From Portulaca oleracea (Eukaryota; Streptophyta; Magnoliopsida; Caryophyllales; Portulacaceae), in the NCBI GenBank assembly GCA_029582165.1, contig CM055868.1:23435891-23499890 (forward strand): 64,000 bases of DNA, in the 5' to 3' direction. How positions within the stretch are numbered: position 1 is the stretch's first letter; every line of letters begins with the position of its first letter. The notes under the pieces were generated by a model. That model worked only from the letters and a program-made list of their open reading frames with translations. It was not told the origin of the DNA and did no database searches. Made by a program: the position numbers and the translations under genes. Of this stretch, positions 56,462-64,000 are shown piece by piece.

Positions 56462-57511
56462 CTATTTTGCATGTCGTGGGTTAAGCTTGTGTTGGCCTTG
56501 GATAAACTTGAGAGCTTCATGATCACTATGTAGAATAAACTCTCCACTTAGTAGATAATGCCTCCAATGCTCAAGAGCTCTTATAATGGCATAGAACTCC
56601 TTGTCATATGTACTAAACTTCCTTTTGGCATCATTCAACTTCTCACTAAAGTAGGCTATTGGCCTTCCCTCTTGTGTAAGGACGGCACCAATGCCAACTC
56701 CACTAGAATCCACTTCTACTTCAAATACTTTGTCAAAACAAGGCAAGGCTAGAAGAGGTGCATTACATAACTTCTCTTTGATACTTTCAAACGCCAATTG
56801 AGCGTTTTTGCTCCATGTAAACTCCTTTTGCTTCAACAACTCAGTCATAGGAGCCAAAATAGTAGAAAAATTCTTGATAAACCTTCTATAAAATGAAGCT
56901 AATCCATGAAATGATCGTATCTCATGTATACTCGTTGGTGTTGGCCATTCTTGGATAGCTTTGACCTTTCCTTCGTCTACCTGAATCCCATTTTTGGAGA
57001 GCACATATCCAAGGAAGACGACCTTGGGTGAAAAGAACGAGCACTTCTCCAAGTTGGCGTAGAGCTTTTCTTTCTCCAAGATATACAAAACTAGCTCTAA
57101 GTGCTTTACATGGTCATTCTCACTTCTACTATATACAAGTATGTCATCAAAGTATACTACAACAAACTTTCCAATCAAAGGTTTCAATACATGATTCATT
57201 AACCTCATGAAAGTAGAAGGAGCATTTGTTAGACCAAAGGGCATTACTAACCATTCATATAGACCTTCCTTCGTTTTGAATGTCGTTTTCCATTCGTCTC
57301 CTTCACATATGCGGATTTGATGATATCCACTCTTCAAATCAATCTTTGAAAACACATCACTTCCATAAAGTTCATCAAGGAGATCCTCCAAACGTGGAAT
57401 GGGGAAACGATATTTGATGGTGATTTTGTTGATGGACCTACAATCCATGCACATACGTTGGGTACCATCTTTCTTTGGAACTAGTAACACTGGGACGGCA
57501 CATGGACTCAT
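56462..57511 (-). CDS. C2 RT-RNase H frame (349 codons)
   Basis: Opens at [16 protein letters not shown] after a frameshift and covers the RT palm ([27 protein letters not shown], catalytic YFDD), thumb, and RNase H with DSS in place of the usual DAS near the first Asp, YDKEFYAI and HSDHEAL. It ends at a TAG (56462) where the sister copy encodes Trp (HAKWVEF). The start is not a true initiator. RT catalytic residues are intact, so inactivation is by three point-size lesions in the polyprotein. Confidence 0.85.
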   Translation of the reverse strand: MSPCAVPVLLVPKKDGTQRMCMDCRSINKITIKYRFPIPRLEDLLDELYGSDVFSKIDLKSGYHQIRICEGDEWKTTFKTKEGLYEWLVMPFGLTNAPSTFMRLMNHVLKPLIGKFVVVYFDDILVYSRSENDHVKHLELVLYILEKEKLYANLEKCSFFSPKVVFLGYVLSKNGIQVDEGKVKAIQEWPTPTSIHEIRSFHGLASFYRRFIKNFSTILAPMTELLKQKEFTWSKNAQLAFESIKEKLCNAPLLALPCFDKVFEVEVDSSGVGIGAVLTQEGRPIAYFSEKLNDAKRKFSTYDKEFYAIIRALEHWRHYLLSGEFILHSDHEALKFIQGQHKLNPRHAK

Positions 57512-57711
57512 GCTTGGACGAATAAATCCTTTTGGAGTAGCTCATCAACTTGCCTTTGAACCTCATGGGATTCTTTGGGGTTCATTCGGTAGGCTTGCTT
57601 ATTTGGCAAGGTTGCACCCAGTATTAGATCAATCTTGTGTTCAATGTCCCTTCTTGGTGGCAATCCTTGGGGCATTTCTTTTGGAAACAAATGACCAAAT
57701 CTCTTCATCAA
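57508..57711 (-). pseudogene. C2 protease-RT linker between two frameshifts
   Basis: 67 codons (MKRFGHLFPKEMPQGLPP to QVDELLQK) in a third phase, joining the gag-PR frame to the RT frame. It contains the conserved LPNKQAYRMNP entry to RT. Confidence 0.8.
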
Positions 57712-59393
57712 AGGTGAGAGCCGAGGATGTTCATGAGTTGGGAAACTTGTTCTTCTTGGATATTCGCCAATATCAACTCTTTATACTCATAGAATTCATG
57801 TTGTTCCGCCTTTAGTAAAGATACAATGTTAGTCTCCCTTTCTTTCTCTTTTGTTGGTGGAGGCCGAATAGAAGAAGGGGGCAATGTAATCTTCTTCTTG
57901 TTGATGACGAATGAGTAGGTATTCAATCTTCCATCATGAGTTACATACCTATCAAAAAGCCACGGTCTACCAAACAAAATATGACAAGCATCCATGGGTA
58001 TTACATCACACCATACATCATCTTTATAATTCTTCCCAATGGACAATGAGACAAATACACGTTTATCAACTCTAATGCCCTTCCCATGGCTTAACCATTG
58101 AATATTATAAGGAGATGGGTGAGGACTTACATCCAAATTCAGCTTTTCTACCATTGTAGTAGAGGCGGCATTAGTACAACTACCACCATCAATTATAAGA
58201 GAGCATACCTTCCCTTGAACGGTACACCGAGTATGGAATATGTTCTCTCGTTGCTCCTTGTCATTTGGGGTAGAAGCCACACTTAACGCCCTTCTAAGCA
58301 CCAACAATTCGCCTTCATCCGCTTGCTCAACCTCCTCATCATTATCCTCCTCATTTTCGGCAAGCTCACAAGGTTCCACTTCATGTTCACTTTCATACAA
58401 GCTTGGTTCAACAAACAAAGCACTTTGATATTCAACAAGAGAAACCGTGCGCTTGTTAGGACATTCGGATGCAATATGACCCAATCCTTGGCACCTAAAA
58501 CATCTTCTTGGTCGTAATGTCCATGGTTCTTGGACTTGGGTTTTGGATGGGGGATTTTGTGGTTGGTTTAATGTAGGTTTGGCGTAGGGTTTAAGGGAGG
58601 ATGGGGGCTGATTTTTTGGAGCTTTTGATTGTGTTTGAGGGTAAGGACGTTGGGTATAGGGTTTTGATGGGTTTTGGTATGTCCCTTGCGGTTCTTTGGC
58701 CCTTTCCTTCCTTTGCCTTTCCACTTTCATAGCCAAGTTACTTAGCTCATCAAGAGATTCATATGAATGTAATTCAACTATATGACGTATCCAATCATTC
58801 AAACCAATCAAGTAACATACCAGAATTTGTGGTTCCTTCTCCTTGAGATCACAACGCCAAAGGAGATGTTCAAACTCCCTTGTGTATTCTTCCACCGATT
58901 TAGAGCCTTGGACAAGGTTTTGCAACTTGTAGTAGTTGTCTTCAACGTATGATTGGGGAAGGAACTTAGATTGCAACTTTGACTTCATCTTATCCCAAGA
59001 ACGGATCTTTTCTTTCCCTTTTGCAACTCTCTTCTTTTGAAGGTTAGTCCACCAAATACTAGCATGCTTTCTTAATTTCAAGGCCACATACTTCACTTTG
59101 AGATCATCACTACATTCTTTCAACTCAAAGACACGTTCAACAGTATGTATCCAATCAAGATAATCTTCTACATTTAAACTACCATCAAATTCAGGAACTT
59201 CAACTTTAAAATCCGAACGTTCATGCCTTTTAGACTTCGAACTACCTTCACCATGTGACGAGACACCATCACGTATGGACCCTTCACGTAGCATTTTGTT
59301 TTTTTCCATTTGTTTACCCAATTGCACACGCAAAAATGCTATTTGTTGCTCGAGTTCATAAACCTCATTTGATTTAGATTCATCGTTTGCCAT
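57708..59393 (-). CDS. C2 Gag-protease (561 codons)
   Basis: Intact Gag-PR from the ATG (MANDESKSNEVYELEQQ). N-terminal coiled-coil-like part (1-35), Retrotrans_gag region (62-225: EVPEFDGSLNVEDYLDW, ASIWWTNL, EEYTREFEHLLWR), Pro/Gln-rich linker, zinc knuckle CX2CX4HX4C at 298-311, acidic linker (334-362), protease DGGSCTNAA at 402-410 and MDACHILFGRPWLF. A frameshift near 57745 ends it (QVSQLMNILGSHL). Gag forms the particle, the knuckle binds RNA and PR matures the polyprotein. It could supply Gag and PR in trans to E and H, which share its capsid type (inference). Confidence 0.88.
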   Translation of the reverse strand: MANDESKSNEVYELEQQIAFLRVQLGKQMEKNKMLREGSIRDGVSSHGEGSSKSKRHERSDFKVEVPEFDGSLNVEDYLDWIHTVERVFELKECSDDLKVKYVALKLRKHASIWWTNLQKKRVAKGKEKIRSWDKMKSKLQSKFLPQSYVEDNYYKLQNLVQGSKSVEEYTREFEHLLWRCDLKEKEPQILVCYLIGLNDWIRHIVELHSYESLDELSNLAMKVERQRKERAKEPQGTYQNPSKPYTQRPYPQTQSKAPKNQPPSSLKPYAKPTLNQPQNPPSKTQVQEPWTLRPRRCFRCQGLGHIASECPNKRTVSLVEYQSALFVEPSLYESEHEVEPCELAENEEDNDEEVEQADEGELLVLRRALSVASTPNDKEQRENIFHTRCTVQGKVCSLIIDGGSCTNAASTTMVEKLNLDVSPHPSPYNIQWLSHGKGIRVDKRVFVSLSIGKNYKDDVWCDVIPMDACHILFGRPWLFDRYVTHDGRLNTYSFVINKKKITLPPSSIRPPPTKEKERETNIVSLLKAEQHEFYEYKELILANIQEEQVSQLMNILGSHL

Positions 59394-59633
59394 TAGAAAT
59401 CAACTTGATGTCATATGAACTCACGAGGGAAATGGGACAGATTTTGGTTAGGTATGTGTTTAGGACGAGGGTTCTTTGAGGAGCTATGGGTTCTTTATGA
59501 GTTCTTGATAAGTTCTTGATGAGTTCTTGGAAGAACTATCAAAAAGGCGTGTGGTTGGACAATGTTTATGTGATTATATGATGAAACAAGGTCCAAGATT
59601 CATGCAAGAAACAAAGGAGAATCAACTAAACGT

Positions 59634-59646
59634 GGCTCTGATACCA
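59634..59646 (-). other. C2 primer binding site
   Basis: Minus strand TGGTATCAGAGCC, 3 bp inside the 5' LTR. Confidence 0.9.
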
Positions 59647-59649
59647 AAT

Positions 59650-60506
59650 CGATGCATAATGGATCACAAGACAGCCAAAATGCCAAAAAAAAACAAGGAT
59701 CATATCACAAGTAAGAACTTGCACTAGTTGATTCAAAGAAGAACGAAACAAGGACAATTTTAAGAAACTAGGAACGAACGATTTAGAAGATTCAAGGCTG
59801 ATTCGTGAGTTCTCAAGAATGGCGTTCAAGACAATCAAGCGAATTCTCAATTAGCAAAAACAAGCGAGAACCAGAAAGGACCTTTGAATGACGAACTAAA
59901 CAAGGTCATCTTGATAGAATGAGCAACGAAACTCCTCGCATTGATACAGCCACACCACAATCTTCAAGAGCTCCTACTCCTCCTTTCACCACCCAAGAAT
60001 GCTCAATCTTGGATTAGAAGAGAAGATTTCACACGAAAAACCCAAAGGTAATTCGTTTTCTAGCCAAAACTAGAGAGAGAAACTAAAGCATCAACTTTAG
60101 AGAGATTTGTGTTTATTATCAATATGATTGAATATATGTTTTACAAGGCACCCCTAGGGGGGTATTTATAGTAGAAGACCTCCCCTTAGGCGTCACCTAC
60201 AACAAGGAAGGGACCCTTTAGGGCTTACATCATCCCTCTCACACATTACATCACTTTAAAGAAAATACAATATCTCCTAAAATACAACTCCAATACTAAA
60301 GATTCAAAAACCAAAATGTACATAAAGAATAACCCTTCCACATAGCTAAATGAGAACTTCAAGACTCTTGAGATAAGGAGCTCAAAAGTCCCTTAGTTTT
60401 GGAGATATTCGCGATGTCATGTGAGAAACCACTTGAAACAATTTTTAGCAGACTGGTAAGGTCCTTTAGGGCTTCCTCTTGATGCATTGAAGTATGATAT
60501 GCATCA
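59650..60506 (-). repeat. C2 5' LTR
   Basis: 857 bp, very similar to the 3' LTR; the inner terminus is CGATGCAT (plus strand) in place of TGATGCAT. Confidence 0.93.
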
Positions 60507-60511
60507 ACAAC

Positions 60512-60660
60512 CCACATTCACGGTGAAGAAACGCCAGTCCGAGTCTTATGGTGTTCGAGAATTGATCAGAGGAAAGTTTAAAAAGTTCATCAAAAGAATC
60601 TATGATGACTTCAAAGCTTTCAAGAAGAAAATCTTTGTGAAGAAGGCAAGTGAGAGTTGA
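60512..60660 (+). pseudogene. E4 C-terminal domain, end
   Basis: Continues the E4 frame beyond C2: PTFTVKKRQSESYGVREL, KFKKFIKRIYDDFKAFKKK, KKASES, stop. Hairpin and PPT follow (60661-60702). Confidence 0.85.
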
Positions 60661-60702
60661 TTTTCCAAAGTTTGAGGGCAAACTTTTTCAACCGGGGGTG
60701 TA

Positions 60703-61298
60703 TGATGCATAATTGATGGCCTTATGCATCAAGGTCAACCATGGAGACATCTAATACTCACCTAGAAGAAAGAAGAGCTCAAGTCTCTCATATATCTCTC
60801 TAGTTGGAAGGGATCAACTCGTGTGATCGTATATTTTTGCTCCTTAATTCAAGGACCATGAAGCTATCACATAAGACATCCTAGAGAGGATTAATCTACA
60901 TTCCCAGAGCTTTCATATGGTTCAAGAATCTTTAAGTTTGGATGAGAATCCAAGGAGTTATCCATATTTGTAATATAGCTTAGTACATTGTGGTGTGGCT
61001 GTATTAATCCAAGGAGTTTCGTTGCTCATTCTATCAAGTTGTTCTCGTTTGGTTCATCATTTGTAAGTCCATTTGATTCTCGTTTGTTTTGCTATTTTGG
61101 GAATTCACTTGATTGTCTTGAACTTCATGTTTTGAACTCACGAATCAACCTTTGAATCATCTAAATCATTCGGCCATAGTTTCCTAAAATTGTTCTTTGA
61201 ATCGTTCATCTTTGAATCAACTAGTGCAAGTTCTTACTTGTGATATGATCCTTGTTCTTTCTTGGAATTTTGGTTGTCTTGTGATCCATTATGCATCA
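60703..61298 (+). repeat. E LTR 6 (internal deletion)
   Basis: 596 bp; joins GTACATTG to TGGTGTGGCTG near 60990 and so lacks about 300 bp, including the TATA region. Both termini are normal. Confidence 0.9.
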
Positions 61299-61301
61299 AT
61301 T

Positions 61302-61314
61302 TGGTATCAGAGCC
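61302..61314 (+). other. E6 primer binding site (intact)
   Basis: TGGTATCAGAGCC. Confidence 0.9.
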
Positions 61315-61541
61315 ATGTTTAGTTGATTCTCCTTTGTTTCTTGCATGAATCTTGGACCTTGTTTCATCATATAATCACGTAAACATTGTCCAACCACACG
61401 CCATATTGATATTTCTTCCAAGAACTCATCAAGAACTCATCAAGAACCCATAGCTCCACAAAGAACCCTCGTCCTAAACACATACCTAACCAAAATCCGT
61501 CCCATTCCCTCGTGAGTTCAATTGACATCAAGTTGAATCCA

Positions 61542-62718
61542 ATGGCAGACGATGAATCTAATGAGGTTGATGAACTAAGGCAACAAGTAGCATATTTGCG
61601 TATACAATTGGGTAAAAAAATGGAAGAAAACAAAATGCTACGTGAAGGGTCCATACGTGATGGTGTTTCGTCACATGGTGAAAGTAGTTCGAAGTCTAAA
61701 AGGCATGATCGTTTGGATTTTAAAGTTGAAGTTCCTGAATTTGATGGTAGCTTAAATGTAGAAGAATATCTTGATTGGATACATACGGTTGAACGTGTTT
61801 TTGAGTTGAAAGATTGTAGTGATGAGCTCAAGGTGAAGTACGTTGCTTTGAAATTAAGAAAACATGCTTCTATTTGGTGGACTAACCTTCAAAAGAAGAG
61901 AGTTGCAAAAGGGAAAGAAAAGATCCGTTCTTGGGATAAGATGAAGTCAAAGTTGCAATCCAAGTTCCTTCCCCAATCATACGTCCACGACAACTACTAC
62001 AAGCTGCAAAAGCTTGTCCAAGGCTCTAAATCGGTCGAAGAATACACAAGGGAGTTTGAACACCTCCTTTGGCGTTGTGATCTCAAGGAGAAGGAACATC
62101 AAATTCTGGTACGTTACTTGATTGGTTTGAATGATTGGATACGTCATACAGTTGAATTACATTCATATGAATCCCTTGATGAGCTAAGTAACTTGGCTAT
62201 GAAAGTGGAAAGACAAAGGAAGAAAAGGGCCAAGGAACCTCAAAGAACATACCAAAACCCATCCAAACCCTATACCCCACTCCTTTACTCTCAAACACAA
62301 TCAAAAGCTCCACAAAATCAGCCCCCATCCTCCCTTAAACCCTACGCCAAACCCACATTAAACCAGCCACAAAATCCCCCATCCAAAACCCAAGTCCAAG
62401 AACCAAGGACATTAGCTCCAAGAAGGTGTTTTCGATGCCAAGGATTGGGACATTATTCTTCGGAGTGTCCAAACAAGCGAGTAGTGTCTTTGGTGGAATA
62501 CCAAAGTGCTTTATATGAAGAGCTGGAGTATGAGAAAGAAGAAGAAGTTAGGGTTGACGCCAAAGATGAGGAGGATGTAGTAGAAGAATATGTGGAAGAG
62601 CCGGATGAAGGAGAACTACTTGTGGTAGAAAGGGCCTTGAATATCACAAATGTGCCGAAAGATCAACTACAAAGAGAAGCAATTTTTCGCTCTCGTTGTA
62701 CCATCCAAGGGAGAGTAT
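61542..62718 (+). CDS. E6 Gag and protease N-terminus, truncated by B2
   Basis: The most intact E Gag: an uninterrupted frame from ATG 61542 (MADDESNEVDELRQQ) through capsid, Pro/Gln-rich linker, zinc knuckle (CFRCQGLGHYSSEC), Tyr/Glu-rich acidic linker (EEDVVEEYVEEPDEGELL) and the start of protease (CTIQGRV), where B2 is inserted. The DGG active site would come about 10 codons later. Best reference copy for the E Gag; the upstream LTR lacks its TATA region. Confidence 0.85.
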
Positions 62719-63860
62719 TGATGCATAATGGGACCAAGGGTGATGCATAATGGGATCAAAGATGATCACATTACACACAATATAAGGATCTTTAAAAACC
62801 AAGATAAGAATCTTGCTTCTCAAAGTTCTCAAGGATCCAAAAATGAATGATAAAGGATGAAGATAAATGAAAAGATGGTGAAATTCGTTTACCAAGATCA
62901 ATTGAAGTTTGATGAACAATGGATGAATGTCGAATGATGGGATGACAATTGATGAATGATGATGAACGACAACTCCTTGAACGTTTGAAGAACGAATGAA
63001 GATGATTGAATGCTTGATGAGTTCTTGATGAATTCTTGATGAATGACGTGAGGTTGGATGAATGTAGTTGAATGAACGATGGAATGGATAGTTGGATAGA
63101 TTTGGCTTTTAAAGGATCGATGAGGATACAGCCACACCACCTCAAAGAACTCTTCAATTCCTTCCTTTCACCTTCAAGGATGCCACCCTTGAATAGAAGA
63201 AGGGGATAACTTCGAAACTCCCTCAAGAGAAACAAAAACTAGCACAAAAGCTAGAGAGAAAACAACACCATGTGTTTACTTTGTACTTGATATATGAATG
63301 AATTAAATTGAATGAATACAATGGCACGCTAGGGGGTCTATTTATACTACTTTAGGGACCCCTTGGACGTGTACCTAGGGTTCAAGAAACCAAGAATCAA
63401 CTATTACATCATATATCCTATTTATGACATCATAAACTCTAAAATACAACTCTAGAAAGAAATTGCTATAACTCCTTCAATACTTGTCCGTTTTCATTGA
63501 TTCAAAAACCATTGGAAAGCTTATTGAAAGAGCTCCAATCTGTCTTTTGATGATTTCCTCAATAGATGTATGGATCTAGAGTTATAGAGCAAAATATCGA
63601 ACTGTACTTGATGGAGTCCTTTGCTGCCGTGAGAGATGACTTCTCAATAAGAACTTGAGAGTTATTTATGCTCATTGATGTCCTCCAAATGTGAGAGTAA
63701 CTCCATGTAAGCTAGAATACCATCGAGGTCCTTTATGCTTTCTTCCTTGAGCTAATAAACCCTTGTAGTTGTTGATACCCAAGGCGACATTTGTAGCTTC
63801 TAGCTGGATAGAGGTCCTTTAGCTAGGCCTTGATGTATATAGCTAGGCAAATATACATCA
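62719..63860 (-). repeat. B2 3' LTR, minus strand
   Basis: The minus strand starts TGATGTATATTTGCC at 63860. The outer end carries a doubled terminus: TGATGCATAATGGGA occurs at 62719 and again at 62741. TATA (minus strand AGTATAAATAGACC) near 63337-63350. Inserted in E6 gag. The first 30 bp form a perfect 10-bp hairpin (TGATGTATAT/ATATACATCA). Confidence 0.9.
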
Positions 63861-64000
63861 TTCTCCCCCGGTTAAAAAAAGTTTGTCCTCAAACTTAGAC
63901 AAAACTTCTTCTAAACCAGTACATAACACTTCTTCTTCCTTGTTTATAAGATGTCTTCCCATATGTGTTATTGACATCACTTCTCTTGTTCCTTCTTATG
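63861..64000 (-). mobile_element. B2 PPT and interior (continues beyond window)
   Basis: Minus-strand PPT CCGGGGGAGAA (63861-63871), hairpin AAGTTTG-AGGA-CAAACTT (about 63880-63897), then interior matching 23667-23783. No coding region is visible before the window ends. Confidence 0.82.

Larger units (their letters stand above)
54229..60506 (-). mobile_element. C2: most complete family C gypsy element, minus strand
   Basis: 6278 bp; LTRs 54229-55085 (3') and 59650-60506 (5'), each 857 bp; TSD ACAAC (54224-54228, 60507-60511). All domains are present in order: Gag, PR, RT, RH, IN and tail. Only small lesions: frameshifts near 57745 and 57525 and a nonsense codon at 56462. One LTR terminus reads CG instead of TG at 59650. 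Its sequence affinity (RT, IN, GPY/F, IN frame entering the LTR) suggests a chromovirus, possibly CRM-like; this needs a tree. Confidence 0.95.

Overview
The window is plant nuclear DNA, almost certainly from a dicot, and consists almost entirely of Ty3/gypsy LTR retrotransposons nested in one another. I see no host gene, rRNA, tRNA or CRISPR array. The evidence is LTRs beginning TG and ending CA, 5-bp target-site duplications (TSDs), primer binding sites (PBS) matching plant initiator tRNA-Met (TGGTATCAGAGC), polypurine tracts (PPTs), and chromovirus-like Gag, protease, RT, RNase H and integrase reading frames. The species cannot be named from the sequence.

Family letters are mine. C is the only family with a full gag-PR-RT-RH-IN set (three copies). 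E is a gag-protease element with its own lysine-rich C-terminal domain and no RT or IN. H keeps gag-PR-RT but has lost RNase H and IN. G is a decayed relative. B, D and F are known mainly from LTRs. These families share a PBS, terminal LTR motifs and parts of their LTRs. A separate element, called LARD here, has 3-kb LTRs around a 0.83-kb interior.

Layout. 1-397: 3' end of a D LTR. 398-3698: unassigned, LTR-like in parts. 3699-13713: remnant of an unrelated gypsy element (A), split by the LARD at 4779-11669 (TSD ATATG). 13714-13820: piece of a B LTR. 13821-19951: C1, minus strand, no TSD. 19952-20264: unassigned promoter-like DNA. 20265-25184: a D LTR split by B1 (20829-24897, TSD TGGTG), whose interior holds an inverted, end-truncated E-like element. 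25185-34342: decayed G element on the minus strand, split by H (27769-33603, TSD AAGGT). 34343-62718: a multimer of E units sharing LTRs. It has two long units, three tandem 2.18-kb deleted units and a truncated last unit, and carries a solo F LTR (TSD GGTTG), C3 (plus, TSD GAAGA) and C2 (minus, TSD ACAAC). 62719-64000: 3' end of a second B element, minus strand.

How the parts relate. C2 and C3 are the best candidates for recent autonomous sources, although both now carry frameshifts and stops. E and H keep PBS, PPT, LTRs and Gag but lack RT and/or IN, so any movement must have used proteins supplied in trans, plausibly by C. The most notable signals are structural: a conserved 49-codon integrase tail inside the LTR of three families, hairpins at the first base of the LTR that differ in sequence but keep their pairing, a hairpin with an AGGR loop just before the PPT in all families including the LARD, and DNA-level tandem amplification of a crippled E unit whose PBS is mutated.
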